Positions 17,544 to 28,680 of a stretch of 64,000 nt of DNA are shown piece by piece (within the stretch, counting starts at the first letter, position 1; each line of letters begins with the position of its first letter). The notes beneath the pieces are model-generated. The model did not search any database, was not told the DNA's origin, and saw only the letters and a program-made list of their open reading frames with translations. The stretch lies in the NCBI GenBank assembly GCA_013697785.1, contig JACCWE010000144.1, positions 23,557 through 87,556 on the forward strand, read 5' to 3'. This DNA comes from Gemmatimonadaceae bacterium (GTDB lineage: Bacteria; Gemmatimonadota; Gemmatimonadetes; Gemmatimonadales; Gemmatimonadaceae). The translations under genes and the position numbers were made by a program.

Positions 17544-18730
17544 CGCCGCGTCGCATCCTCGTCACCGACGGCACACAACGCAGCGCCCTCGCCGTCGTAC
17601 GCTCGCTCGGCAAGATCGGTCACACCGTGTTCGTGTGCGCGCCGCGCGTACCGTCGCTCGCCGGCTCCTCCCGCTATTCGTTCGCCGAGTCCGAGGTACC
17701 GAGCGCACTCGTGTCGCCGGTGGACTTCGTGAACGAGGTAACGCTGCTCGTCGACCGCTGGCGCATCGACACGCTGATCCCGATCACGGAGGCGTCGCTG
17801 CTCGCGCTGCTCCCCGAGCGCGCGTCGGTTGGCGCCACGATACCCTTTCCCGATGAGAGTGTCTTTCGCGGTATCACGGACAAAGGCGCGGTACTCGCAG
17901 CGGCAAAGCAGCTCGGAATTGCAACGCCGAAGCAGGTGGTGGTGCGCGCGAAGAGCGACCTGGCTGCCGTCCACGCGGCACTGCTCGACTATCCCGTGGT
18001 GCTCAAGCCCTCGCGATCAGTGGGTGAGAATGACGGACAGCGTGTCGCGCTTGGCGTTATGCACGTTCCGGACGCGAAGTCGCTGAAGCCGGTGGTCGAG
18101 TCGCTCGACGCCGCCGCCTTCCCGCTTCTCGTGCAGCAGCGCATCGTGGGCCCGGGGACGGGGATCTTTCTGCTGGTGTGGAACGGAGTCGTGCGGGCCG
18201 CGTTCGCGCACAGGCGGATTCGCGAGAAGCCCGCATCCGGCGGCGTGAGTGTGTACTCGCAGAGCGTCGCCGCCGATCCGGAGCTCGTCGAGCGATCGCG
18301 GCAGCTGCTCGAACGCATGAAATGGAATGGCGTGGCGATGATCGAGTACAAGCTCGACGCGAGCACCGGCGTGCCGTATCTCATGGAGGTGAACGGACGC
18401 TTCTGGGGTTCGCTGCAGCTCGCCATCGATGCGGGCGTCGACTTTCCGGCACTGCTCGTCGCCGCGTCCTCCGGCCACCCGCTGCCGCCGGTCACCACTT
18501 ACAGAATCGGTGCGCGCAGCCGCTGGTGGTGGGGCGACGTCGACCAGCTGCTCTCGCGCTGGCGCAAGAGCGACGCCGAGCTCGCGCTTCCGCCCGACGC
18601 GCCATCGAAGCTGCGCGCGACTCTCGAGTTTTTCTCACTCCTTCAGCCTCACAATAGGAGCGACGTCTTCCGCGTGCGCGATGTGAAGCCATTCGTGCGC
18701 GAGACACTCGACTGGTTCCAGCGCCGATGA
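17540..18730 (+). CDS. ATP-grasp domain protein
   Basis: MTPRRILVTDGTQRSALAVVRSLGKIGHTVFV...YPVVLKPSRSVGENDGQRV...YLMEVNGRFWGSLQLAIDAGVDFP; ATGA overlap with previous gene. Confidence 0.82.
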   Translation: MTPRRILVTDGTQRSALAVVRSLGKIGHTVFVCAPRVPSLAGSSRYSFAESEVPSALVSPVDFVNEVTLLVDRWRIDTLIPITEASLLALLPERASVGATIPFPDESVFRGITDKGAVLAAAKQLGIATPKQVVVRAKSDLAAVHAALLDYPVVLKPSRSVGENDGQRVALGVMHVPDAKSLKPVVESLDAAAFPLLVQQRIVGPGTGIFLLVWNGVVRAAFAHRRIREKPASGGVSVYSQSVAADPELVERSRQLLERMKWNGVAMIEYKLDASTGVPYLMEVNGRFWGSLQLAIDAGVDFPALLVAASSGHPLPPVTTYRIGARSRWWWGDVDQLLSRWRKSDAELALPPDAPSKLRATLEFFSLLQPHNRSDVFRVRDVKPFVRETLDWFQRR

Positions 18731-19842
18731 GCAGCGCTGGCGGCGCGCCGCTTCGCATCGCGCTCATGATCGAATGCGATGGCCCGGGCGGCGCCGAGCT
18801 GATGATGCTGGACCTCGCGACGGAGCTGCGCTCGCGTGGACACGCCGTGTTGCCCGTGAATCTCGCGAACGGCACCGGCTGGCTCGGCGCTCGCTTCGAG
18901 GCGGCCGGCTTCGTGCCCGCGACCTTTGCGATTCGAAACCCCGTTGATTTTGCCGCGGTGCGTGCGCTCACGACGATCCTGCGCGACTTCCGCGCAGACG
19001 TCGTGCACAGCCACGAGTTCACGATGGCTGTCTACGGCGCTGCCGCCGCGCCGCGTGCCGGCGCACGACACGTGATCACGATGCACGGCGGCCTGTATTA
19101 CGCCACGGCGATGCGCCGGCGGCTCGCGCTACGCTGGGCCGCGCGCCGGAGCAATGCGCTGGTCGGCGTCTCGCTCGCTACTGCTGCCGCGCTGGAACAT
19201 ACGCTCGGGCTTCCGCACGAGCGTGTCTTCGTGGTGCCCAACGGCATACCGCAGCGCAACGGCATTCGTGAGCGGGTTCGTCGCGAGCTCGCAATCCCGG
19301 ATGATGAGCTGCTCATAGTGGCGGTGGGAAATCTGTATCCGGTAAAGGGACACGCCGTGCTCCTGGACGCGCTCGCGATGCTCGGCGACCGCGCGGGGTG
19401 GTATCTCGCGATCGCGGGGCGCGGCGGGGAGGAAGCACATCTTCGTGCGCAGTCCGCCACCGCGGGACTCGATGCACGCGTCCACATTCTTGGCTTCCGC
19501 GACGACGTCCCCGACATCCTCGCCGCCGGCGACGTCTTCGCGATGCCGTCGCTCTCGGAGGGACTTCCTCTCGCGCTCGTCGAGGCGATGTCGTTCGGCC
19601 TTCCCGTTGTCGTGTCGAATGTCGGGGGAATTCCGGAGGTCGTGACCAATGATGTCGAGGCACTACTCGTCCCGGCGTCGGATGCGATCTCGCTTTCACT
19701 CGCGCTGCGCGCGCTCCTCGATGATGCAGCGCTCCGCAAACGGCTCGGCGATGCCGGCCGCACGCGCGCCATACGCGACTACGCGATCGGCACGATGGCA
19801 GATCGCTACGAGCGCCTCTATCGCGGCGAGCCGCTCACATAG
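18727..19842 (+). CDS. GT4 glycosyltransferase
   Basis: GPGGAELMMLDLATELRSRGHAV...VPNGIPQRN...GNLYPVKGHAVLLDAL...MPSLSEGLPLALVEAMSFGLPVVVSNVGGIPEVV. Confidence 0.92.
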   Translation: MSSAGGAPLRIALMIECDGPGGAELMMLDLATELRSRGHAVLPVNLANGTGWLGARFEAAGFVPATFAIRNPVDFAAVRALTTILRDFRADVVHSHEFTMAVYGAAAAPRAGARHVITMHGGLYYATAMRRRLALRWAARRSNALVGVSLATAAALEHTLGLPHERVFVVPNGIPQRNGIRERVRRELAIPDDELLIVAVGNLYPVKGHAVLLDALAMLGDRAGWYLAIAGRGGEEAHLRAQSATAGLDARVHILGFRDDVPDILAAGDVFAMPSLSEGLPLALVEAMSFGLPVVVSNVGGIPEVVTNDVEALLVPASDAISLSLALRALLDDAALRKRLGDAGRTRAIRDYAIGTMADRYERLYRGEPLT

Positions 19843-21277
19843 CCGTCGCCGCGGGTGTCAGCTTCGCAATGGCGTCGAGCAGCAGCCGCGCCTGCGCGGT
19901 GCGGCTGAAGCGATCATCCACCGCCACACGCGTAGGGCGCACGCCCGCGATGTGGTCGTGGTATCGCTTCGCAATTGCGGCAGCGACGGCATCCACTTGC
20001 GGCTCGACCACATCCGCCGACGATCCGCGCAGCAGCTGCGCGATTCCACTCGCCGGCTCGGCTATCGTCAGCAGCCATGAATTGAAGCGAATGTATTCGA
20101 ACACCTTGGCGGGAATCGCGAGCATGTTGCTTCCCGGAAAAATCACGAGCATTGAAGCGCCCGCGAGAAACTCGAGCGCGGCCTGCTGCGGACGCGGCGG
20201 CTCGACAGTCACGTAGTCTGCGACTCCCTCCCGCGTCGCCATCCCGAGCAGCGGCACATGCTCCTCCGCTGCGAAGCGGCCAAGGATGTCGATGCCGAAC
20301 TGCTGGGGCGTGAGCTTCTCCGTTGTGATCACCTGAGCGGCCGCGCGGAAGAGCAGCAGCGGATCGCGATCGAGATAGATCGTTCCCGCGTAGCCGATCG
20401 TGAAGCGGTCGGCGTGCCGGTGCGGCGGGAGCGGATCGTCATCCGATCCGTTCATCACGGTGATGATGCGGTCGCGCGCATCCGGATACTCCGCGGCGAG
20501 CGCGGTGTGCGCGGGCTGCGTATTCGCTACGATCAGCTTCGCCTGCTCGATGCACGCGCGTTCGCACGCCTCCGCCCGCGTGTACCAGAGCGGGCTCGCG
20601 GCGCTCTCGCGCAGCCAAGGCTGCAGGCTCCACGGGTCGCGCATGTCCATCACGAACGGAAGTCCGGTCGCGACCGACACGAGCCGCCCCGCCTCGTGGC
20701 TCATGTGCGGAGGTGCCGACGTGATCACCGCCTCGTGCACACCCCTTACGATGAGAGCTTGCGCGAGCTCCGATGCACGGCGCGCCCAGCGCATCCCATG
20801 CGTGAGCTCGAGCCACGCCCAGTACGTGCGAAGAACTTCGCGCGGCGTGCGCGGCGTTGCGCGAATCTCAGACCGATTCAGCGACTCGGGGCGCCCGCGC
20901 TGATCAGGCGTACCCTCTCCGCTATCGGGCTCGGCGGAGACGGGAGCGAGCCGCTTGTTCGGCCACACCGTTCGATACATGCGCCAGAGCACGTGCTCGA
21001 CACGCTCCGATACGAGCTCCGGGTCGGCGATCCCGTACACTCGTACGCCGGCGGGGAGCGAGTCGAGACGCTTGGCATCGATCGCCGAAGGGCGGCAGGT
21101 GATTACGTCCAGTCCCCAGCCGCGCTCCGTCACCGAGTGCGCGAGCTTTTCCCATCGGCGCGCACCGATGGTGGTGTCGGGCGGGAAGTGATAGCTGACG
21201 AGAACGAGCCGCCGCGCGCTCTGCGCCGCTGTGCCCTGCTTCTCCCAGAAGGGTGTGGCTCCCGCGACATCGCTCAC
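19835..21277 (-). CDS. Glycosyltransferase (GT4-like)
   Basis: RLVLVSYHFPPDTTIGARRWEKLAHSVTERGWGLDVIT...FVMDMRDPWSLQPW...; GTG start at 21277 overlaps the stop of the flippase gene. Confidence 0.8.
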   Translation of the reverse strand: MSDVAGATPFWEKQGTAAQSARRLVLVSYHFPPDTTIGARRWEKLAHSVTERGWGLDVITCRPSAIDAKRLDSLPAGVRVYGIADPELVSERVEHVLWRMYRTVWPNKRLAPVSAEPDSGEGTPDQRGRPESLNRSEIRATPRTPREVLRTYWAWLELTHGMRWARRASELAQALIVRGVHEAVITSAPPHMSHEAGRLVSVATGLPFVMDMRDPWSLQPWLRESAASPLWYTRAEACERACIEQAKLIVANTQPAHTALAAEYPDARDRIITVMNGSDDDPLPPHRHADRFTIGYAGTIYLDRDPLLLFRAAAQVITTEKLTPQQFGIDILGRFAAEEHVPLLGMATREGVADYVTVEPPRPQQAALEFLAGASMLVIFPGSNMLAIPAKVFEYIRFNSWLLTIAEPASGIAQLLRGSSADVVEPQVDAVAAAIAKRYHDHIAGVRPTRVAVDDRFSRTAQARLLLDAIAKLTPAATAM

Positions 21278-22743
21278 AGCGCGTGCTCTCTCACGATGGA
21301 CACGAACGCGAGCGCACGCGCGCGATGCCTCCACGCGATCATTCCCGCATACACGGTGATGCCGACGAATACCTCGAGAGCCAAGCGAATCACCGGTGAC
21401 AACGTGTGCGGTAGTGTGACGAGGAGAGCACCCACTGCCAGAGACATGATCGCAGTCGAGCTCACGGCGGGCCAGAGCGTCTTGAAATATGTGACCGCGG
21501 GCATCTCGAGCACGCGGAAAGCCAGCCGGTATTGCGGCGCGACGACGATCGGATAGGCTACGATCCACACCGTCGCCACACCGCCGACGCCCCACTGCGT
21601 TCCGACGACGAACAGCACCGGCATCACGCACGCGGCGATCACCGAATACCACATGCTCTGTCGCGAATTCCCCGTGTAGATGAGCACCTGTGGCGTAACC
21701 GTATCGATCGATCGGACCCCGCCGTACAGCGCGAGAAGGCGAAGCGGAACGATCGCGCCGAGCCACTGGGGCCCGAGCACGACGGGGACGAACTCACCTG
21801 CGATGAGTGCGAGCCCCGCAGCAGCGGGAAGGGTGATGAACGCCAGCCCTTCGACGACGCCGAGGAAGTAGCGGCGAAGCGCGACGATATCGTGCTGCAC
21901 GGCGGAGAAGATCCCCGGCGTTACGCTCGAGACGAGGGAGCTGATGCGCTCCACCGGCATCGTCGCGATCTCCCATCCGAGCGTGTACGCACCCAGCGAC
22001 TGCTTGCCGAGCACGCGCCCGACGACGGCGAAGTCGGCGGTGTTGTAGGTGTACCAGGCGAGACGCCCGACGACTATATGCCAGCCGACGTGCAGCGCGC
22101 CGCCGATCGTGTCGAAGGATGATGGCCAGGCGAGCTTGTGCGGCCGAAACCGGAGTGCGAGCAGGGCGCCGCACGCGCTGCCGACAAGGCTTCCGTACAC
22201 GAGCGCCATGTAGCGGAAGCCACCGATGGCGAAGGCGAGCATCGTGATCATCTGCGCGAGATTCGTGAGCCCGTCGATCATCGCGAGGCGAGGATAGGCG
22301 AGATCTCGCGCGAGGAGCGAGCGAGGGAGCACACCGAGCGAGCCGAAGACGAAGTTGAGGCTGAGCACCGTGATGATCGTCGCGACCGCAGGCTCACCGT
22401 AGAAGCGCGCAATTATGGGAGAGACGACCACCGAAATGCCCGCGATCACGAGCCCGACGGCTACGCTGAATCCGCCCACGCGAGCGATCTGCTCCTCGGT
22501 GAGCTCGCGATGGCGGAGGATGGCAGCGGTGAGCCCGAACTCGTTGACGAGCGTGACGAGCCCCAGGTAGACGGCGGCCATCCCCATGAGACCGTAGTCG
22601 GATGGGGAGAGGATGCGCGCGACGACGAGCGTAGCGGCCCAGCTGAGAAGCTGGGTCGCCCACTTGGTTCCCCCCGTCCAGGCGATGCCCGACACCAGCG
22701 ATTTGTCGAGTGACAGGCTGTCGGTTTGCGGAGGGGGGAGCAT
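21274..22743 (-). CDS. Wzx-like oligosaccharide flippase
   Basis: SGIAWTGGTKWATQLLSWAATLVVARILSPSDYGLMGMAAVYLGLVTLVNEFGLTAAILRH. Confidence 0.9.
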   Translation of the reverse strand: MLPPPQTDSLSLDKSLVSGIAWTGGTKWATQLLSWAATLVVARILSPSDYGLMGMAAVYLGLVTLVNEFGLTAAILRHRELTEEQIARVGGFSVAVGLVIAGISVVVSPIIARFYGEPAVATIITVLSLNFVFGSLGVLPRSLLARDLAYPRLAMIDGLTNLAQMITMLAFAIGGFRYMALVYGSLVGSACGALLALRFRPHKLAWPSSFDTIGGALHVGWHIVVGRLAWYTYNTADFAVVGRVLGKQSLGAYTLGWEIATMPVERISSLVSSVTPGIFSAVQHDIVALRRYFLGVVEGLAFITLPAAAGLALIAGEFVPVVLGPQWLGAIVPLRLLALYGGVRSIDTVTPQVLIYTGNSRQSMWYSVIAACVMPVLFVVGTQWGVGGVATVWIVAYPIVVAPQYRLAFRVLEMPAVTYFKTLWPAVSSTAIMSLAVGALLVTLPHTLSPVIRLALEVFVGITVYAGMIAWRHRARALAFVSIVREHAL

Positions 22744-22907
22744 TACGCTTTCGTCGGCGATCGTCGGCTTGGCTTTATGGTACGGCTTGCGTTGGCGATC
22801 GATAGTCGATTCACCGCGCGTGGAGTACGCGTCCGCTATCGAGCATTAGCTGTGCCTTCCGTGGTATTGTCGGCGCTGGTTGCGCCATCCCCCGACGGGG
22901 CCGACAT

Positions 22908-24074
22908 TTGCTCGCGAACTCTCCCTTCAACCCGACCGCACTGACCACACCTCTCACGATCCTGCACCTCCTGGCCCCCGCTCCGGTTGGGGGGCTCGAG
23001 ACCGTCGTGTCGACGCTTGCCCAGGCGCAAAGCCGAGCGGGGCATAGAGTTATGGTTGCGCCAACGCTTTCGAATCCGGGCGAAGGTGCGGGTTTTCTGG
23101 CCTCGCTCTCGAAAACCGGCGTCGAGGTGATTCCTCTCGCGGTTTCCGGGCGTGGCTACCTCCGCGAGGGATCGCTCATCCGGAAGTTGGTCGCGCAGAA
23201 GCATGTAAGTGTAGTTCACACACATGGTTATCGGTCGGATCTAATCGGTGGACACGCGGGACACAGATCGAGAGTGCCGATAGTAACCACTGTTCACGGT
23301 TTTACCGGTGGCGGGATCAAAAATCGGACGTTCGAAGCACTCCAACGCCTCGCCTTTCGTCACTTCGACGCCGTCGTCGTCGTTTCCAAACCACAGGCTG
23401 ATCTCCTAGTCGCGAGTAGCGTCCCCAAAAGTCGCATTCATTTGATTCCCAATGCGCTGTCGGGGCACCCCGCGCCGCTCGATCCCGCCGCCGCACGTGC
23501 CGCTCTTGGACTTCCGGCGGGTGGCCTCATCGCCGGCTGGGTCGGGCGCGTCTCGAAAGAGAAAGGCATCGACGTCTTCATCGACGCGCTCTCGTCGATC
23601 GGCGACCGCGTGATCGGCGCCGCGATTTTCGGCGATGGTCCCGAGCGCGCGTCTCAGCAGGCACGCGCGGAGTCGATCGCGCCCGGCCGCTTCCAGTGGC
23701 TGGGCAACGTCGCCGACGCCTCGCGCTTCTACGCCGCCTTCGACCTCTTCGTCATGAGCTCTCACGCCGAAGGGCTCCCCATGGTACTCCTCGAGGCGAT
23801 GGCCGCTCGCATCCCGATCGTCGCCACGGCCGTCGGCGGCATTCCCGATCTGCTCTCGCCAAACGAAAGCATGCTCGTGCCGCCCGGTGACGCGAAGGCG
23901 CTCGCGGCCGCTATCCGCGCCACCGTCGACGATCCCGACGCGGCCTCCGCGCGCGCGCAGGCCGCGCAGCTCCGCCAGCGCGCCGAGTACGACGTCGCGC
24001 CATGGAGCGCACGCTACGAAGCGCTCTACCGTCATCTCCTCGGCGCTCGCGTCAAGGCGGGCGCACGCAAATGA
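22908..24074 (+). CDS. GT4 glycosyltransferase
   Basis: LHLLAPAPVGGLETVVSTLAQAQSRAGHRVMV...GRVSKEKGIDVFIDAL...MSSHAEGLPMVLLEAMAARIPIVATAVGGIPDLL. Confidence 0.92.
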   Translation: MLANSPFNPTALTTPLTILHLLAPAPVGGLETVVSTLAQAQSRAGHRVMVAPTLSNPGEGAGFLASLSKTGVEVIPLAVSGRGYLREGSLIRKLVAQKHVSVVHTHGYRSDLIGGHAGHRSRVPIVTTVHGFTGGGIKNRTFEALQRLAFRHFDAVVVVSKPQADLLVASSVPKSRIHLIPNALSGHPAPLDPAAARAALGLPAGGLIAGWVGRVSKEKGIDVFIDALSSIGDRVIGAAIFGDGPERASQQARAESIAPGRFQWLGNVADASRFYAAFDLFVMSSHAEGLPMVLLEAMAARIPIVATAVGGIPDLLSPNESMLVPPGDAKALAAAIRATVDDPDAASARAQAAQLRQRAEYDVAPWSARYEALYRHLLGARVKAGARK

Positions 24075-25243
24075 GTGTCGTTCCATACGTGCTCGTCGCA
24101 CTTCCGATAGCGATCTTCGCATGGGCATACGCCGGCTATCCGGCATTGCTCTGGCTTGCGTCGCGCTTTCGCTCGGCGGGCGCAGTGCCGAACGATCCGG
24201 CGACCTGGCCATCGATATCGATTACCGTCCCCGCCTACAACGAGGCGGCGCGCATCCGCTCGACGATCGAGAGCCTGCTCGCCATCGACTATCCCGCCGA
24301 CCGCCGCCAGATCCTCATCGTCTCCGACGCATCCACCGACGATACCGATCGCATCGTCGCCGAGTATGCGGATCGCGGCGTCGAGTTGCATCGCGTGGTG
24401 CAGCGCGCCGGGAAGACCGCCGCAGAGAACTCGGCCGCGGCATCGCTGCGCGGCGAGATCGTCGTCAACACCGACGCATCGATTCGCATCGAGCCGCACT
24501 CGGTGAAGGCACTGGTGCGCATGTTCGCCGATCCCACCATCGGCGTCGCCTCGGGGCGCGACGTCAGCGTCGGCTCCGAGTCGGAGGGGAATCGGGGCGA
24601 GCAGGGGTACGTGGGCTACGAGATGTGGGTGCGTGACCTCGAGACACAGCTCGGCGGCATCGTCGGCGCGAGCGGCTGCTGCTACGCGGCGCGCGCACAA
24701 ATTCAGCGCACTGTGCTGCGCGACGACCTCGCGCGCGATTTCGCGAGTGCGCTGATCGCACGGCGGCTCGGCTTGCGCGCCGTGTCGGTGAACGAGGCAA
24801 CCGCGGTGGTGCCGCGCACGCCATCGCTGCGCGCGGAGACGAAGCGCAAGGCCCGCACGATGGCGCAAGGGCTCGAGACGCTGCGCTACGGCGCGTCGCT
24901 CATGAACCCGTTCCGCTACGGCGCCTTCGCCTTTGCGCTCCTGAGCCACAAGCTTGCGCGATGGCTGGTCTACCTGTCCATTCCGTTCGCGATCGTGGGC
25001 ATTGTGTGGCTCGCGCTGTCGTCGCGCGTCGCGCTCGCACTCGCTTTTGCCATCATCGCGGGAGTTTCCGCCGGGTTCGCCGCGATGCGCTGGCCTGAAG
25101 GTCGCCGAGTCCCCCTGCCGCTTGCCGTCGCCGGCTTCGCGCTCGCATCGATTCTCGGCGGCCTCAGCGCGTGGGTGCTCGCGATGCGGAGCAAACGGCT
25201 TCCAATGTGGGAGCCGACGCGGCGCGCCGCGATTCCCGAGTAG
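24071..25243 (+). CDS. GT2 family glycosyltransferase, membrane associated
   Basis: ITVPAYNEAARIRSTIESLLAIDYPADRRQILIVSDASTDDTDRIV...VVNTDASIRIEP; C-terminal TM segments; ATGA overlap with previous gene. Confidence 0.9.
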   Translation: MSVVPYVLVALPIAIFAWAYAGYPALLWLASRFRSAGAVPNDPATWPSISITVPAYNEAARIRSTIESLLAIDYPADRRQILIVSDASTDDTDRIVAEYADRGVELHRVVQRAGKTAAENSAAASLRGEIVVNTDASIRIEPHSVKALVRMFADPTIGVASGRDVSVGSESEGNRGEQGYVGYEMWVRDLETQLGGIVGASGCCYAARAQIQRTVLRDDLARDFASALIARRLGLRAVSVNEATAVVPRTPSLRAETKRKARTMAQGLETLRYGASLMNPFRYGAFAFALLSHKLARWLVYLSIPFAIVGIVWLALSSRVALALAFAIIAGVSAGFAAMRWPEGRRVPLPLAVAGFALASILGGLSAWVLAMRSKRLPMWEPTRRAAIPE

Positions 25244-25401
25244 CACGCCGCCGCGAAGCTATCGGGAAGATTACGAAAGGCGGAATTGCTGTTCGTCGCA
25301 TCGTATGCTCCAACGCATCCGCCGACGTCCACGTACTCATGACATCCGCCGTCCACTCACATCCGTTCTCGCCCCGCCTCCCGCCGAGGATCGCGCAGCT
25401 C

Positions 25402-28400
25402 ATGCATGCATCTCGTTCGATCGCCCTCGCTTCGTTGGCCGCAGCGCTCCTGTTCTCCGCCACTCCTGCTCTCGCGCAACATCGCGCCACCCCGCTCGAC
25501 TCGGCCACGCTCGCGTCGTTCAGCTGGCGAAACATCGGCCCCGCGGACATGGGCGGACGCATCGCGGACATCGTCGGAATTCCGAGCCCGTCGAAGACCT
25601 TCTACGTCGCGAGCGCCGCGGGCGGCATCTGGAAGACGACGAATGCGGGGACGACCTTCCGCCCGCTCTTCGGCGACCAGCGCGTGGTCTCGATGGGCGC
25701 GCTCGCCATCGCACCTTCGGACACGAACCAGATCTGGGCCGGCACCGGCGAGCAGAACTCGCGCAACTCGATCTCGCCGGGCGGCGGGATCTTCAAGAGC
25801 ACCGATGGCGGGCTGACATGGAAGCTCATGGGTCTCGAGAAGACGCAGCAGATCGGTCGTATCATCGTGCATCCCACCAACCCGAACATCGTCTACGTCG
25901 CTGCACTCGGCCACGTGTGGGGCTCGAATCCCGAGCGCGGGCTGTACAGGACCACGGACGGCGGGAAGAGCTGGCAGCTCATCAAGTTCGTGAGCGATAA
26001 GGCGGGGTTCGTCGACGTCGCGATGGATCCGTCGAATCCGGATGTGATCTGGGCTTCGAGCTACGAGCGTGTGCGCGGTCCGTATTTCCTCAAGAGCGGC
26101 GGCCTGGGGAGCGCACTGTGGAAGAGCACGGACGCAGGTGCCTCGTGGACGAAGGTGGAAGGCGGCGGATTTCCCGAGACGATGAAGGGGCGCATCGGCG
26201 TCGCGATCTCGCGCAGCAACCCCTCCACGGTGTACGCGCTCGTCGAGGCGGATTCGATGCGCGGCGCATCGCATGCGCTTCGCGCTCCGGCGAGCGACTC
26301 GGCGGGCGAGAAGCCGAAGGCGGCTGGCAGGCAGCGGCTGCTGAGCGGACTGTATCGCTCCCAGGACGGAGGGAAGACGTGGCAGTGGATGAACGACGTC
26401 GATGTGCGGCCCTTCTACTACTCGCAGGTACGCGTCGATCCGAAACTGCCGAATCGCGTCTACTGGTCGTCGACGCCGTTCAACTTCTCGGATGATGGCG
26501 GCAAGACGGTGCGCAACGGCACCGTCGGCGTCCACGTCGATCATCATGCGATGTGGATCGACCCGAATGATCCGGAGCATTTCCTCGTCGGCGACGATGG
26601 CGGCGTGTCACAAACGTGGGACCGAGGCGGCAACTTCGATTTTCTCAATCGCATCTCGATCGGCCAGTTCTACGAGGTCAGCTACGACATGGCGGTGCCG
26701 TACCGGGTGTGCGGCGGCCTGCAGGACAACGGAAGCTGGTGCGGTCCGAGCCGCAAGCGCGGCGCGATCACCAACGCCGACTGGTTCACCGTCGGCGGCG
26801 GCGATGGATTCTACACGGCGCAGGACCCGACGAATCCCGACATCATCTACGCCGAGTCGCAGGGGGGCAACATTCGCCGCCTCGACTACGGCACGGGTGT
26901 CGGCACGCCACTCGTGAAGCCTTCGTGGCGTCCGCGCTATCTGCAGGTCGAGGACTCGATTCTCGTCGCGCGCAGCGACACCGCGAAGCCGGTGCCGTCG
27001 TCGCAGAAGAAACGTCTCGCCGAGCTGCGCGCATTGCAGGAGAAGGACTCGACCGATCTCGATCTGCGCTTCAACTGGAACACGCCGTTCATCATCTCGC
27101 CACACGCGCCTTCGACGATTTACGCAGCCGGAAACCGCGTGCTCATGTCCACGAATCGCGGCGATGACTTCCTCCCGATCTCGCCCGACCTCTCGACACG
27201 CGATATGGCGAAGGTGCGGTGGAGCATGGACTCGACGGGCGGCATCACGAACGACGCCACCGGCGCGGAGACGTACGGCGCGATCACGACGCTCGCCGAA
27301 TCGTACGTGCGTCCAGGGCTCCTCATGGTCGGCACCGACGACGGCAATGTCTGGCTGACGCACAACAACGGCGCGACGTGGGACAATCTCAGCGGACGCT
27401 TCCCTGGCGTGCCACCGAAGACGTACGTGGTTCGCATCGAGCCTTCGCACTTCGACAGCGCGACCTTTTACGTCGCTTTCGATGACCATCGCGTCGACGA
27501 TTTCGCGCCCTATCTTTTCGTCACGAGCGACTTCGGAAAGACGTTCAAGTCGATCGTGAATGATCTGCCGAAAGGCGGTCCCGACTTCCTGCATGTGGTC
27601 CGCGAGGATCCGGTGAACCGCGACCTGCTGTATGTCGGTACGGACGTGGGCGCGTACATCTCGCGGGACCGCGGAGAGAGCTGGCAGAAGTTCATGAGCG
27701 GGCTGTCCACCGTGCCCGTGCATGATCTGAAGATTCATCCGCGCGACCACGAGATCATTGCGGCGACGCACGGCCGCGGGATCTGGATCGCGGATGTGGC
27801 CGCTCTCGAGCAGCTGAAGGACAGCGTGTTCGCACAGAGCGGCGCGTATCTCTTCGCGCCGAAAACGGCGTACGCGTTCGGCGAACCCCCGGGCGCAGAA
27901 ATCACCGCCGGACAGAGCACGTTCCGCGGGCGCAGCGCGCCGTTCGGCGCCGACTTGATCTATCGTCTCACGAGCGGGTCACCGAAGGACACGGTGAAGA
28001 TCGTGATCACCAACGTGAAGGGCGACACGCTCAAGTCGTTGACGGGGCGCGGCGGCGCCGGAATTCATCACGTCACTTGGGATCTCACGGGGAAGACGCC
28101 CCCGCCGACGCCGCTCACTCCCGCGGGACGACGCGACAGCCTGATCACCGTGCGAAAGGTCGACCACGTCTTCGACTCGCTCGAGACGGCCGGCGTCGCG
28201 CCCAAGCCGGTGCTCGAGAATGTGCGTGAGCACCTCGAGAACGGCACCGTCAGCGATCTCTTCGATCGCGCATCCGGCGGGGGCGGCGGCGGTGGACGCT
28301 TTACGGAGCGTCCGGGCGAAAGTCCGCTGCCGCACCACGGTAGTGGCCGCGGAGGGCCGGACAGCACGAAGAAGCTTGCGGGCGCGGACACCACGAAGGT

Positions 28401-28680
28401 CGTGGGTGCTGCGGCGAACGCCGAGGGCGGAGCGGAAGGCGAGGGGGAGCCGGCCGTGAGTCAGGAAGTGCTGAGTCAGGTGCTCGGAGCCGTGCGCGCG
28501 AGTAAGGCGATGCCCGGCGGTGGATTCGGCGGCGCGCGCCGCGGCGGTACCATCGTCGAGAGCGGCGACTACGTGATCACGATGACGGCTGGTGGCACGA
28601 CACAGCGGCAGGTGCTGCGAGTAGAACAGGCCGAAGGGGCGGGTTCCCCCTCGGCCCCGGATGACGATTTACATCCGTGA
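25402..28680 (+). CDS. Secreted VPS10/sortilin-type BNR-repeat protein
   Basis: Signal peptide ASLAAALLFSATPALAQ; repeated GGIWKTTNAGTTF, GGIFKSTDGGLTW, GLYRTTDGGKSW, ALWKSTDAGASW. Confidence 0.88.
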   Translation: MHASRSIALASLAAALLFSATPALAQHRATPLDSATLASFSWRNIGPADMGGRIADIVGIPSPSKTFYVASAAGGIWKTTNAGTTFRPLFGDQRVVSMGALAIAPSDTNQIWAGTGEQNSRNSISPGGGIFKSTDGGLTWKLMGLEKTQQIGRIIVHPTNPNIVYVAALGHVWGSNPERGLYRTTDGGKSWQLIKFVSDKAGFVDVAMDPSNPDVIWASSYERVRGPYFLKSGGLGSALWKSTDAGASWTKVEGGGFPETMKGRIGVAISRSNPSTVYALVEADSMRGASHALRAPASDSAGEKPKAAGRQRLLSGLYRSQDGGKTWQWMNDVDVRPFYYSQVRVDPKLPNRVYWSSTPFNFSDDGGKTVRNGTVGVHVDHHAMWIDPNDPEHFLVGDDGGVSQTWDRGGNFDFLNRISIGQFYEVSYDMAVPYRVCGGLQDNGSWCGPSRKRGAITNADWFTVGGGDGFYTAQDPTNPDIIYAESQGGNIRRLDYGTGVGTPLVKPSWRPRYLQVEDSILVARSDTAKPVPSSQKKRLAELRALQEKDSTDLDLRFNWNTPFIISPHAPSTIYAAGNRVLMSTNRGDDFLPISPDLSTRDMAKVRWSMDSTGGITNDATGAETYGAITTLAESYVRPGLLMVGTDDGNVWLTHNNGATWDNLSGRFPGVPPKTYVVRIEPSHFDSATFYVAFDDHRVDDFAPYLFVTSDFGKTFKSIVNDLPKGGPDFLHVVREDPVNRDLLYVGTDVGAYISRDRGESWQKFMSGLSTVPVHDLKIHPRDHEIIAATHGRGIWIADVAALEQLKDSVFAQSGAYLFAPKTAYAFGEPPGAEITAGQSTFRGRSAPFGADLIYRLTSGSPKDTVKIVITNVKGDTLKSLTGRGGAGIHHVTWDLTGKTPPPTPLTPAGRRDSLITVRKVDHVFDSLETAGVAPKPVLENVREHLENGTVSDLFDRASGGGGGGGRFTERPGESPLPHHGSGRGGPDSTKKLAGADTTKVVGAAANAEGGAEGEGEPAVSQEVLSQVLGAVRASKAMPGGGFGGARRGGTIVESGDYVITMTAGGTTQRQVLRVEQAEGAGSPSAPDDDLHP